Source: Streptomyces sp. LUP30 (lineage in GTDB: Bacteria; Actinomycetota; Actinomycetes; Streptomycetales; Streptomycetaceae). From it: a DNA stretch of 64,000 bases. The notes beneath the pieces were generated by a model. The model did not search any database, was not told the DNA's origin, and saw nothing but the letters and a program-made list of their open reading frames with translations. The translations under genes and the position numbers were made by a program. Shown here in pieces: positions 42,342-52,469 of the stretch (within the stretch, counting starts at the first letter, position 1; each line of letters begins with the position of its first letter). The stretch spans positions 1-64,000 of the forward strand of contig NZ_MJAJ01000029.1 of the NCBI RefSeq assembly GCF_001746365.1. Direction: 5' to 3'.

Positions 42342-44618
42342 ATGACCAGCACCGTCACCACCCCACCGCCGACAGCACGACCACAGGGCCCGACCGCCGA
42401 GGTGGAACTGATCGTCGGCGGGATGACCTGCGCCTCCTGCGCCGCCCGCGTGGAGAAGAAGCTCAACCGCATGGACGGCGTCACCGCGACGGTCAACTAC
42501 GCCACGGAGAAGGCGAAGGTCAGCTATCCGGCGGGCATCGAGGTGGCAGATCTCATCGCGACCGTGGTGAAGACCGGGTACACCGCGGAGGAACCCGCGC
42601 CCGAGCCGGTCCGGCAGGGCAGGGCCGACGAGGAGGACGGCAAGGACGGGGCGGACGCGCCCGTGGACCCCGAGCTCGCGGGCCTGCGCCACCGGGTGCT
42701 CGTCTCCGCCCTGCTCGCCGCGCCCGTCGTCCTGCTCGCGATGGTCCCGTCCCTGCAGTTCGACAACTGGCAGTGGCTGTCGCTGACGCTCGCCGCACCC
42801 GTGGTCGTGTGGGGCGGCGGGCCGCTGCACCGGGCCGCCTGGACGAACCTGCGGCACGGCGCGGCCACCATGGACACCCTCGTCTCCGTCGGCACACTGG
42901 CCGCGCTCGGGTGGTCGCTGTGGGCGCTGTTCCTCGGCGACGCGGGCATGCCCGGCATGCGCCACCCGTTCGAACTCACCGTCTCTCGCACGGACGGCGC
43001 CTCGACGATCTATCTGGAGGTCGCCGCCGGCGTCACCGTCTTCATCCTGCTCGGCCGCTACCTGGAGGCCCGCTCCAAGCGGCGCGCGGGAGCGGCGCTG
43101 CGGGCGCTGATGGAGCTGGGCGCGAAGGACGTGGCCGTGCTGCGCGGGGGCAAGGAGGCCCGGATCCCCGTCGACCGGCTGGCGGTCGGCGACCTGTTCG
43201 TCGTACGGCCCGGAGAGAAGATCGCCACCGACGGGACGGTCGTCGAGGGCGTGTCCGCCGTGGACGCCTCGACGCTGACCGGCGAGTCCGTGCCGGTGGA
43301 CGTCGGGCCCGGCGACGCCGTCACGGGCGCGACCGTGAACGCCGGCGGCCGGCTGGTCGTCGAGGCCGCCCGCATCGGCGCGGACACCCGGCTCGCCCGC
43401 ATGGCGCGGCTGGTCGAGGAGGCGCAGACCGGCAAGGCCGAGGTCCAGCGGCTGGCCGACCGGATCTCCGGGATCTTCGTGCCGGTGGTGCTGCTGATCG
43501 CGGTCGCCGTCTTCGGCGGCTGGCTCCTCGCGACGGGCGACGCGGTGGCCGCGTTCACGGCGGCCGTCGCGGTCCTGATCATCGCCTGCCCGTGCGCGCT
43601 CGGCCTCGCCACGCCCACCGCGCTGATGGTGGGCACCGGGCGCGGCGCCCAGCTCGGCATCCTCATCAAGGGCCCGGAGGTCCTGGAGTCCACGCGCCGC
43701 GTCGACACGGTCGTCCTGGACAAGACCGGGACCGTCACCACCGGCCGGATGACCCTGCAGGACGTGTGGACCGCCGGCGGCGTGGACGAGCGCGAGCTGC
43801 TGCGGCTGGCGGGCGCTCTGGAGCACGCCTCCGAGCATCCGGTCGCCCGGGCGGTGGCGGCGGGCGCCGAGGAGCGGGTCGGCGAGCTGCCGGCGGCCGA
43901 GCGGTTCGAGAACGTGCCCGGGCGGGGGGTGCGCGGGCACGTGGAGGGCCGCGAGGTGGCCGTCGGACGCCTCTTCGAGACCGTCCCGCAGGAGCTGGCG
44001 CGCGCCGTGGACGCGGCCGAGCAGGCGGGCCGCACGGCCGTCGTCGTCGGCTGGGACGGAGTGCCGCGCGGCGTGCTCGCCGTCGCGGACGCGGTCAAGG
44101 AGACCAGCGCCGAGGCGGTGCGCGAGCTGCGCGCGCTGGGCCTGACGCCGGTGCTGCTGACCGGGGACAACCAGGTGGTCGCCGAGGCGGTGGCGCAGGC
44201 CGTGGGGATCGACCGGGTGATCGCCGGGGTGCTGCCGGAGGACAAGGTCGACGTCGTGCGGCGGTTGCAGGACGAGGGGCGGGTCGTCGCCATGGTCGGG
44301 GACGGGGTGAACGACGCGGCCGCGCTCGCCGCGGCCGACCTGGGACTGGCCATGGGCACGGGCACCGACGCGGCGATCGAGGCGAGCGACCTGACGCTGG
44401 TGCGCGGGGATCTGCGGGTGGCCGCGGACGCCATCCGCCTGTCGCGGCGGACCCTCGCCACGATCAAGGGCAACCTGGTGTGGGCCTTCGGCTACAACGT
44501 GGCCGCGCTGCCGCTGGCCGCGGCGGGACTGCTGAACCCGATGATCGCGGGGGCGGCGATGGCGTTCTCGTCGGTGTTCGTCGTGACGAACAGTCTGCGG
44601 CTCCGCACGTTCACGTGA
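42342..44618 (+). CDS. copA: Copper-exporting P1B-type ATPase CopA
   Basis: A 758-aa membrane ATPase exporting Cu(I). It has one N-terminal HMA domain (GMTCASC, C30 and C33), a charged linker, eight predicted membrane helices, the actuator motif LTGES, the transport-site C416-P-C418 (IIACPCALGLATPT), the phosphorylation site D460-KTGT, the nucleotide-binding HP (ASEHPVARA) and the hinge VGDGVNDAAAL. The C-terminal helix NPMIAGAAMAFSSVFVVTNSLRL is typical of copper rather than zinc pumps. It is probably co-transcribed with copZ; no terminator is visible between them. Confidence 0.94.
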   Translation: MTSTVTTPPPTARPQGPTAEVELIVGGMTCASCAARVEKKLNRMDGVTATVNYATEKAKVSYPAGIEVADLIATVVKTGYTAEEPAPEPVRQGRADEEDGKDGADAPVDPELAGLRHRVLVSALLAAPVVLLAMVPSLQFDNWQWLSLTLAAPVVVWGGGPLHRAAWTNLRHGAATMDTLVSVGTLAALGWSLWALFLGDAGMPGMRHPFELTVSRTDGASTIYLEVAAGVTVFILLGRYLEARSKRRAGAALRALMELGAKDVAVLRGGKEARIPVDRLAVGDLFVVRPGEKIATDGTVVEGVSAVDASTLTGESVPVDVGPGDAVTGATVNAGGRLVVEAARIGADTRLARMARLVEEAQTGKAEVQRLADRISGIFVPVVLLIAVAVFGGWLLATGDAVAAFTAAVAVLIIACPCALGLATPTALMVGTGRGAQLGILIKGPEVLESTRRVDTVVLDKTGTVTTGRMTLQDVWTAGGVDERELLRLAGALEHASEHPVARAVAAGAEERVGELPAAERFENVPGRGVRGHVEGREVAVGRLFETVPQELARAVDAAEQAGRTAVVVGWDGVPRGVLAVADAVKETSAEAVRELRALGLTPVLLTGDNQVVAEAVAQAVGIDRVIAGVLPEDKVDVVRRLQDEGRVVAMVGDGVNDAAALAAADLGLAMGTGTDAAIEASDLTLVRGDLRVAADAIRLSRRTLATIKGNLVWAFGYNVAALPLAAAGLLNPMIAGAAMAFSSVFVVTNSLRLRTFT

Positions 44619-45120
44619 GTCGCGCGGAGATACCGCCGAGTAGGGCCAGACCGTTGACCTAGACCCCTGGAGTCCTGCGCGAGCCTCACATAAGCTCTTC
44701 ACAAGGCTCGCGCATCATCCTTACGCTTGGGCCTCGATCGCCGTATCCGGTCCCTTGCGCATCTAACGGACATATGCAAGAGACACAGATCACAGTGACG
44801 TGAACGTAACCATCGAAGGGGCTCGAAGGTCTAAGTTGACGATGTCGGGAAGCGTCTTGGGGGGCGTGACCTGACATCTGGGGATGTCTTGGGGGACGTC
44901 CTCGGAGATGCGTTGCCGGGGCAGTACACCGGGAAGCTTTGAGCGGCCCTCCCAGCGTGCGCTGTCCCGGCAGATCGCACACAGCGGTGGTGCGGCGAGT
45001 TCTGCTCGTTCTGCTCAACCGCGGGCACGACAACCGAAGATGGTCACACAACAGCGAATTCAGGCGCTGTCCTCCGAACGCCCGGCCGGATCCCGTGGGG
45101 GGAATCCGCACCGGGACATG

Positions 45121-45173
45121 GGAAGGCGCCCTGGTCGTCGGCCCGTGGGGGGACCGGCGCCGGGGCGCCTTCC
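45121..45173. terminator. Long-armed hairpin, terminator-like
   Basis: GGAAGGCGCCC (45121-45131) pairs perfectly with GGGCGCCTTCC (45163-45173). The 31 bases between can pair further (GGTC with GACC). Suitable as the end of a plus-strand transcript beginning in the region after copA. Confidence 0.5.
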
Positions 45174-45315
45174 GTATGCCCGCACACGGGGAGCCCGCGA
45201 GAGGGCCCACCGCGCCCGGCCCTCGCCGCACCCGAAAGCCTCTCTCACGCGCGCCCGAAAGCCTTCCTCGCGCGCCGCCGGGCAGCCTTGGCGACACGGC
45301 CGACCGTCCCGACCG

Positions 45316-45369
45316 CAGGGGCGCGGGGAACTGCGCGGCCGGCCCCCACCCACCCGCACCCGACGACGC
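45316..45369. repeat. Streptomyces-type dispersed intergenic sequence
   Basis: Contains CAGGGGCGCGGGGAACTGCG followed by a C-rich stretch with CCCGCACCCGACGACGCA. From memory, very similar GGGGCGCGGGGAACTGCGCG strings recur in many Streptomyces intergenic regions. Only one copy is visible in this window, so the repeat status rests on recall. Confidence 0.4.
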
Positions 45370-45420
45370 ACCTCGACGCACCGCACCCCCCGGCTCCCGG
45401 GGCCTTGCCCCGGACACACG

Positions 45421-45447
45421 ACTGCCCGGGGCAAGGCCCCGGGCAGT
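45421..45447 (-). terminator. Terminator of citA
   Basis: Perfect 12-bp stem ACTGCCCGGGGC / GCCCCGGGCAGT around AAG, 70 bases beyond the citA stop. A related element (GGGGCCTTGCCCCGG, 45399-45413) lies next to it and can pair with it. Confidence 0.8.
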
Positions 45448-45517
45448 CGGACATCAGGACATGCGGCACATCACGAGGGGCGCCTGGAAGCGACCCGGCC
45501 CCCCGCCGCCGGAGGCG

Positions 45518-46816
<1,299 letters not shown>

Positions 46817-46924
46817 GTCATCCCTCACCGACGTTGTGCCTCTTCTTCGAGGTTGCCCTGACTGTCTCTACCATCCCCCATTTGGCGCAGGAGAGTGCAC
46901 TCGGGGTCGACCATTGGGCTTATC

Positions 46925-46943
46925 GGCGGCACTCAGTGCCGCC
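46925..46943 (-). terminator. Inverted repeat downstream of recD2, upstream of citA
   Basis: GGCGGCACT-C-AGTGCCGCC, perfect 9-bp arms. It lies 113 bases beyond the recD2 stop and 109 bases before the citA start, so it could terminate recD2 or serve as an operator for citA. A second short palindrome, TGATCGATCA at 47009-47018, lies in AT-rich sequence nearby. Confidence 0.5.
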
Positions 46944-47056
46944 AACCAGCTCATCCTGCCGCCTTGTTCACGGTTGGGGAAGTGCTCTGTGACCTTCGTG
47001 ACTCATTTGATCGATCATTTTTTACACGTTCTCCGGAAGTCCCGTGACCGCCGGGC

Positions 47057-49315
47057 TCACCGGCCCGCGAGCCGGAAGTCCAGGGCCGTGCAGCGGCGGC
47101 CCGCCGACACCGTCCGCACCGCCTGGCCGATCGCCTTGCGGGAGCCGACGAGGACGACGAGCTTTTTCGCGCGGGTGACGGCCGTATACAGAAGATTCCG
47201 CTGCAGCATCATCCATGCTCCCGTGGTGACGGGGATCACCACGGCGGGATATTCACTCCCCTGTGAACGGTGGATCGTCACCGCGTACGCGTGGGCCAAC
47301 TCGTCCAGTTCGTCGAACTCGTAGGGCACCTCCTCGTCCTCGTCGGTCAGCACCGTCAGGCGCTGGTCGACCGGGTCGAGCGAGGTGACGACGCCGACGG
47401 TGCCGTTGAAGACGCCGTTCTCCCCTTTGTCGTAATTGTTGCGGATCTGGGTGACCTTGTCGCCGACGCGGAACACCCGGCCGCCGAAGCGCTTCTCGGG
47501 GAGGTCGGGACGGCCGGGCGTGACGGCCTGCTGGAGCAGCCCGTTGAGGGCGCCTGCGCCGGCCGGGCCGCGGTGCATGGGCGCCAGGACCTGCACGTCC
47601 CGGCGCGGGTCGAGACCGAACCTGGCCGGAATGCGGCGCGCGGCCACGTCCACCGTGAGCCGGCCGGCCTCCTCCGTGTCGTCCTCGACGAAGAGGAAGA
47701 AGTCCTTCATGCCGTCGGTGAGCGGATGCTGACCGGCGTTGATCCGGTGCGCGTTGGTCACCACGCCGGACTGCTGGGCCTGGCGGAACACGCGCGTGAG
47801 GCGCACGGCCGGCACCGGGCCGCCGTCGGCGAGCAGGTCGCGCAGCACCTCGCCGGCGCCGACGCTGGGGAGCTGGTCGACGTCCCCGACGAAGAGCAGG
47901 TGTGCGCCCGGCGGGACGGCTTTGACGAGCTTGTTGGCGAGGAGCAGGTCCAGCATCGACGCCTCGTCGACCACGACCAGGTCGGCGTCCAGCGGGCGGT
48001 CGCGGTCGTACGCCGCGTCGCCACCGGGCTTGAGCTCCAGCAGGCGGTGCACGGTGGAGGCTTCCGCGCCGGTCAGCTCGGCCAGCCGCTTGGCGGCGCG
48101 GCCGGTGGGCGCGGCGAGCACGACCTTCGCCTTGCGCGCGCGGGCCAGCTCCACGATCGAGCGGACCGTGAAGGACTTGCCGCAGCCGGGGCCGCCGGTG
48201 AGGACGGCGACCTTCTCGGTCAGCGCGAGCCGGACGGCCGCCTCCTGCTCGGGCGCGAGGTCGGCCTTCGTACGGGTCCTCAGCCAGGCCAGCGCCTTGT
48301 CCCAGGCCACGTCACGGAAGGCCGGCATCCGGTCCTCGTCGGTGCGCAGCAGGCGCAACAGCTGGGCGGACAGGGAGAGTTCGGCGCGGTGGAAGGGGAC
48401 CAGGTAGACGGCGGAGACCGGATCCCCGCCGTCGGCCGCCGGCACTCTCTCCCGGACGACCCCGGGGTCCTCGCCCTCCTCCGGCGGTTCGGCGAGCTCC
48501 GCGAGGCACTCGATGACCAGGCCGGTGTCGACCTGCAGGAGCTTGACCGCGTCGGCGATCAGCCGCTCCTCCGGGAGGTAGCAGTGGCCCTGGTCGGTGG
48601 CCTGGGACAGGGCGTACTGCAGGCCCGCCTTGACCCGCTCCGGGCTGTCGTGCGGGATGCCGACGGACTGGGCGATCCGGTCCGCGGTGAGGAAGCCGAT
48701 GCCCCAGACGTCGGAGGCGAGCCGGTAGGGCTGGTTCTTCACGACGGAGATCGAGGCGTCGCCGTACTTCTTGTAGATGCGGACCGCGATGGACGTGGAC
48801 ACCTCGACGGTCTGCAGGAAGAGCATGACCTCCTTGATCGCCTTCTGTTCCTCCCAGGCGTCGGCGATCTTCTTCGTGCGCTTCGGACCGAGGCCGGGCA
48901 CCTCGATGAGCCGTTTCGGCTCCTCCTCGATGATCTTCAGGGTGTCCATGCCGAAGTGCTGGGTGATGCGGTCGGCGAAGACCGGGCCGATGCCCTTGAC
49001 CAGGCCGGACCCCAGGTAGCGGCGCATGCCCTGGACGGTGGCGGGCAGCACGGTCGTGTAGTTCTCGACGGTGAACTGCTTGCCGTACTGCGGGTGGGAG
49101 CCCCAACGGCCCTCCATGCGCAGGGACTCGCCGACCTGGGCGCCGAGCAGTGCGCCGACGACCGTGAGGAGGTCGCCGCCGCCTCTGCCCGTGTCGACCC
49201 GGGCGACCGTGTAGCCGTTGTCCTCGTTGGCGTACGTGATGCGTTCCAGCACGCCTTCCAGCGTGGCGAGCCGCCGCTCTTCCGCCCCCTGGGCGGCCCC
49301 CGTCTGTTGGGACAT
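47057..49315 (-). CDS. recD2: RecD2-type ATP-dependent 5'-3' DNA helicase
   Basis: A 752-aa SF1B helicase. The N-terminal domain (~1-200) includes helix-hairpin-helix-like segments (GLVKGIGPVFADRI; VPGLGPKRTKKIADAW), as in RecD2 proteins that act without RecBC. Helicase motifs are LTGGPGCGKSFT (Walker A, K380), VVVDEASMLDLLL (Walker B), FVGDVDQLPSVGAGEVL (motif III), VRLTRVFRQ, and the C-terminal YAVTIHRSQGSEYPAVV and LLYTAVTRAKKLVVLVG. It is probably involved in DNA repair and replication-fork processing. The ATG at 49315 begins MSQQTG; the in-frame extension upstream is out of character. Confidence 0.92.
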   Translation of the reverse strand: MSQQTGAAQGAEERRLATLEGVLERITYANEDNGYTVARVDTGRGGGDLLTVVGALLGAQVGESLRMEGRWGSHPQYGKQFTVENYTTVLPATVQGMRRYLGSGLVKGIGPVFADRITQHFGMDTLKIIEEEPKRLIEVPGLGPKRTKKIADAWEEQKAIKEVMLFLQTVEVSTSIAVRIYKKYGDASISVVKNQPYRLASDVWGIGFLTADRIAQSVGIPHDSPERVKAGLQYALSQATDQGHCYLPEERLIADAVKLLQVDTGLVIECLAELAEPPEEGEDPGVVRERVPAADGGDPVSAVYLVPFHRAELSLSAQLLRLLRTDEDRMPAFRDVAWDKALAWLRTRTKADLAPEQEAAVRLALTEKVAVLTGGPGCGKSFTVRSIVELARARKAKVVLAAPTGRAAKRLAELTGAEASTVHRLLELKPGGDAAYDRDRPLDADLVVVDEASMLDLLLANKLVKAVPPGAHLLFVGDVDQLPSVGAGEVLRDLLADGGPVPAVRLTRVFRQAQQSGVVTNAHRINAGQHPLTDGMKDFFLFVEDDTEEAGRLTVDVAARRIPARFGLDPRRDVQVLAPMHRGPAGAGALNGLLQQAVTPGRPDLPEKRFGGRVFRVGDKVTQIRNNYDKGENGVFNGTVGVVTSLDPVDQRLTVLTDEDEEVPYEFDELDELAHAYAVTIHRSQGSEYPAVVIPVTTGAWMMLQRNLLYTAVTRAKKLVVLVGSRKAIGQAVRTVSAGRRCTALDFRLAGR

Positions 49316-49365
49316 GATCCGACGGTACCGCCCGCCACCGACAGGGCCGCCCGGGTCGCCTCGGG

Positions 49366-49689
49366 TCAGTCCTGCTCGATCGTCACACAGGTGCCGACCA
49401 CGTAGCCGGTGACACCGCTCCTGGTGACCTTCACCCAGCGCTTGCTGACGATGCCGCACTTCTCGTAAGCGGTGGCGCCGTAGTACATCGTGCAGGAGGC
49501 CGAGGCGCTCTGACCCTTGTTGAGCTGGGCGAGAGCGGTGCCGCCGGTGCTGGTCGTGGAACGGATGACCACGGTCTCGAGGGCCTTGGCCGTGCAGCTC
49601 GCCGCGGCGGCCGGGGTGGCGGCGACGAACGAGGCGCCGACCAGGGCGACCGCCCCCGCGGACGCGCCGAGTATCCGGCTTGCGCGCAT
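49366..49689 (-). CDS. Small secreted SH3-like protein
   Basis: A 107-aa exported protein with a signal peptide (MRASRILGASAGAVALVGASFVAATPAAAA) and a mature domain of ~75 residues: VVIRSTTSTGGTALAQLNKGQSASASC, then KRWVKVTRSGVTGYVVGTCV. The W/V-K-V...GYV pattern recalls bacterial SH3 (SH3b) wall-binding domains, here stabilised by four cysteines. There is no catalytic domain, so it may be a wall-binding or inhibitor-like protein. The ATG at 49689 gives the signal peptide; an upstream in-frame ATG does not. It lies between recD2 and the ribose regulator and is apparently monocistronic. Confidence 0.7.
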   Translation of the reverse strand: MRASRILGASAGAVALVGASFVAATPAAAASCTAKALETVVIRSTTSTGGTALAQLNKGQSASASCTMYYGATAYEKCGIVSKRWVKVTRSGVTGYVVGTCVTIEQD

Positions 49690-49816
49690 GTCTGTTCTCC
49701 CCTGTTTGCTTGGCACGGGCATGCCACCCGTGACGGTCCAGGGCAGCCTAGGGCCCTGCGCGGCCGCCTTCATCACGATCCGGTTTCAGCCAGGCCGGGG
49801 GCTTGATTAACGCCCG

Positions 49817-49830
49817 TGTAATCGATTCCA
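49817..49830. promoter_or_regulatory. Operator 1 of the ribose operon regulator
   Basis: TGTAATCGATTCCA, with the near-palindromic core TAATCGATT typical of LacI-family sites. It repeats exactly at 49849, 32 bases (about three helical turns) downstream. Confidence 0.75.
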
Positions 49831-49848
49831 ATCCTTCCTACGCGTCGA

Positions 49849-49862
49849 TGTAATCGATTCCA
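49849..49862. promoter_or_regulatory. Operator 2 of the ribose operon regulator
   Basis: Second exact copy of TGTAATCGATTCCA, ending 49 bases before the repressor ATG. Same-face spacing to operator 1 suits cooperative binding by a LacI-type dimer pair and autoregulation of the whole operon. Confidence 0.75.
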
Positions 49863-49911
49863 CGACGTACACGACGTGCACGAACCGAGTCCACGAGGAG
49901 GTGGAGCGGCG

Positions 49912-50928
49912 ATGGCGAGCATCAAGGACGTCGCTGCCGAGGCGGGCGTCTCCGTCGCCACGGTGTCACGCGTCCTGAACGACCATCCGTCGGTCAGCGA
50001 CGACGCACGCACGCGCGTGCTGGCCGCCGTCGAGGCGCTGGGCTACCGCCCGAACGCCGTCGCCCGGTCGCTGCGCACCGACCAGACCCGCACCCTCGGC
50101 CTGGTCATCAGCGACGTGATGAACCCCTACTTCACCGAGCTGGCCCGATCCGTCGAGGAGGAGGCCCGCGCCCTCGGCTACAGCGTGATCATCGGCAACG
50201 CCGACGAACGGCCCGACCTGCAGGACCACCACGTCACGACCCTGCTCGACCGCCGGATCGACGGGCTGCTGGTCTCCCCCACCGACGGCGGCTCCCCGCG
50301 GATGCTGGACGCCGCGCGCGCGGGCACGCCGATGGTGTTCGTCGACCGGTGGATCCCCGGCCTGGACGTGCCCGTGGTCAGGTCGGACGGACGGGCAGCC
50401 GTGCGCGACCTCGTGGCCCATCTGCACGGTCTCGGCCACCGCCGGCTCGCCATCATCGCGGGGCCCGCCGCCACCACCACCGGCAGCGAGCGCGTGGAGG
50501 CCTTCCGCGCCGCCCTCGCCGAGTACGGACTCCCCCTCCCGGACGCCTACACGGGACAGGGCGACTTCCAGGCCGAGAGCGGACGGCGGGTCACCGAGGG
50601 CTTCCTCGACCTGCCCGAGCCGCCCGAGGTCGTGTTCGCCGCCGACAACCTGATGGCGCTGGGCGCGCTGGACGCCGTCCGCGCGCGTGGGCTGCGTGTT
50701 CCGGACGACCTGGCGCTCGCCGCGTTCGACGACATCCCGTGGTTCGTGCACACCGATCCGCCGATCACGGCGATCGCCCAGCCGACGGGCGAGCTGGGGC
50801 GGGCCGCCGTGCGCGCGCTCGTCGACCGCATCGAGGGACGGCCCCCGCAGTCGGTCACCTTCACCGCCCGCCTCGTCGTACGCCGCTCGTGCGGCGAGTC
50901 CCCCGTAACGAACAGGAGCCAGACGTGA
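49912..50928 (+). CDS. rbsR: LacI-family transcriptional repressor (RbsR-like)
   Basis: A 338-aa repressor. The N-terminal HTH reads ASIKDVAAEAGVSVATVSRVLND, followed by the hinge helix region PNAVARSLRT and a periplasmic-binding-protein-like ligand domain (LGLVISDVMNPYFTELARSVEEEA; VDRWIPGLDVPVV; VFAADNLMALGALDAV; LALAAFDDIPWF). It is the first gene of the ribose operon and overlaps rbsA by 4 bases, so it should control its own operon through the two upstream operators and be released by ribose. The ATG at 49912 has GAGGAGG upstream; an earlier in-frame start lacks it. Confidence 0.88.
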   Translation: MASIKDVAAEAGVSVATVSRVLNDHPSVSDDARTRVLAAVEALGYRPNAVARSLRTDQTRTLGLVISDVMNPYFTELARSVEEEARALGYSVIIGNADERPDLQDHHVTTLLDRRIDGLLVSPTDGGSPRMLDAARAGTPMVFVDRWIPGLDVPVVRSDGRAAVRDLVAHLHGLGHRRLAIIAGPAATTTGSERVEAFRAALAEYGLPLPDAYTGQGDFQAESGRRVTEGFLDLPEPPEVVFAADNLMALGALDAVRARGLRVPDDLALAAFDDIPWFVHTDPPITAIAQPTGELGRAAVRALVDRIEGRPPQSVTFTARLVVRRSCGESPVTNRSQT

Positions 50929-52469
50929 GCAACGCGGACGAGTTGCTGCGCATCGAAGGCATACGCAAGACCTTCCCCGGCGTGGTCGCGCTCGACAGCG
51001 TCGACTTCGACCTGCGGCGGGGCGAGGTGCATGTGCTCCTCGGTGAGAACGGCGCGGGCAAGAGCACCCTCATCAAGATGCTCTCCGGCGCCTACCGGCC
51101 CGACGCCGGGCGGATCCTGGCCGGCGGCGAAGAGGTGCGCATCCATGGCGCGCAGGACTCCGAGCGTCTCGGGATCGCCACCATCTACCAGGAGTTCAAC
51201 CTCGTCCCCGATCTGACGGTCGCCGAGAACATCTTCCTGGGACGGCAGCCCCGTCGTCTCGGGGTGATCGACCGCAAGCGGATGGATGCCGAGGCCGCCG
51301 TCCTGCTGGAGCGGGTCGGCGTGAACGTCCCGCCCCGTGCGCGGGTGCGTGAACTCGGCATCGCCCGGCTGCAGATGGTCGAGATCGCCAAGGCGCTCAG
51401 CCTGAACGCGCGCGTGCTCATCATGGACGAGCCGACCGCCGTGCTGACCTCCGAGGAGGTCGACAAGCTCTTCGCGATCGTGCGCAGGCTGCGCGAGGAC
51501 GGCGTCGGCATCGTGTTCATCACGCATCACCTGGAGGAGATCGCCGCCCTCGGCGACCGCGTCACGGTCATCCGCGACGGCAGGAGCGTCGGACAGGTGC
51601 CGGCCTCCACCCCGCAGGACGAGCTCGTACGGCTCATGGTGGGCCGCTCCATCGAGCAGCAGTACCCCAGGGAGCGCGCCGAGACGGGCGCCGCCCTGCT
51701 GTCCGTCGAAGGGCTCACCCGCGACGGCGTCTTCCACGACGTCTCCTTCGAGGTGCGCGCCGGTGAGGTCGTCGGCGTCGCCGGGCTCGTCGGCGCCGGT
51801 CGTACCGAGGTCGTACGGGCCGTCTTCGGGGCCGACCCCTACGACCGGGGCACCGTGCGGGTCGCGGGGGCGCCGCTCCCCCGGCACGACGTCAACGCGG
51901 CGATGACGGCCGGGATCGGCCTGGTGCCCGAGGACCGCAAGGGCCAGGGACTCGTGCTGGACCAGTCGGTCGAGGAGAACCTCGGGCTCGTGACCATGCG
52001 GGCCGCGACCCGTGGCGGGCTGGTCGACCTGAAGGGCCAGCGCGAGGCGGCGGCGCGGATCGCCGCGCAGCTGGGCGTGCGGATGGCCGGCCTCGGCCAG
52101 CAGGTGCGCACCCTGTCCGGCGGCAACCAGCAGAAGGTCGTCATCGGCAAGTGGCTGCTGGCCGACACCAAGGTGCTGATCCTCGACGAGCCCACCCGCG
52201 GGATCGACGTCGGCGCCAAGGTCGAGATCTACCAGCTCGTCAACGAGCTGACGGCGGCCGGCGCCGCGGTCCTGATGATCTCCAGCGATCTGCCCGAGGT
52301 GCTCGGCATGAGCGACCGGGTGCTGGTGATGGCCCAGGGCCGGATCGCCGGCGAACTGCCTGCCGAGCAGGCCACCCAGGACGCGGTGATGGCGCTCGCC
52401 GTCAGCGCGCCCGCCACCCCCCGTACCACCCCTACGACCACGGAAGTGGAGGCCGGCCGTGGCCGCTGA
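50925..52469 (+). CDS. rbsA: Ribose ABC transporter ATP-binding protein RbsA
   Basis: A 514-aa protein with two ABC ATPase domains, as in carbohydrate CUT2 importers. Domain 1 has LGENGAGKSTLIKMLSGAY, the Q-loop TIYQEFNLV, VLIMDEPTAVL and ITHHLEE. Domain 2 has the degenerate Walker A GLVGAGRTEVVRAVF, signature LSGGNQQKVVIGKWL and LILDEPTRGIDVGAK. The degenerate second site is normal in RbsA. The GTG at 50925 overlaps the rbsR stop and has AGGAG upstream. It energises import by the fused permease-binding protein encoded next (11-bp overlap). Confidence 0.93.
   Translation: MSNADELLRIEGIRKTFPGVVALDSVDFDLRRGEVHVLLGENGAGKSTLIKMLSGAYRPDAGRILAGGEEVRIHGAQDSERLGIATIYQEFNLVPDLTVAENIFLGRQPRRLGVIDRKRMDAEAAVLLERVGVNVPPRARVRELGIARLQMVEIAKALSLNARVLIMDEPTAVLTSEEVDKLFAIVRRLREDGVGIVFITHHLEEIAALGDRVTVIRDGRSVGQVPASTPQDELVRLMVGRSIEQQYPRERAETGAALLSVEGLTRDGVFHDVSFEVRAGEVVGVAGLVGAGRTEVVRAVFGADPYDRGTVRVAGAPLPRHDVNAAMTAGIGLVPEDRKGQGLVLDQSVEENLGLVTMRAATRGGLVDLKGQREAAARIAAQLGVRMAGLGQQVRTLSGGNQQKVVIGKWLLADTKVLILDEPTRGIDVGAKVEIYQLVNELTAAGAAVLMISSDLPEVLGMSDRVLVMAQGRIAGELPAEQATQDAVMALAVSAPATPRTTPTTTEVEAGRGR

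Larger units (their letters stand above)
44619..45517. other. 899-base region without a convincing gene
   Basis: Between convergent copA and citA. The first half (to ~45060) is less GC-rich than its surroundings and has promoter-like and short-reading-frame features (for example TTGACG at 44836 and ATG starts at 44842 and 44887). No frame keeps a coding pattern or resembles a known protein. The second half holds a long hairpin (45121-45173), a dispersed-type repeat (45316-45369) and the citA terminator (45421-45447). It could carry a non-coding RNA or the decayed remains of a gene. Confidence 0.5.
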
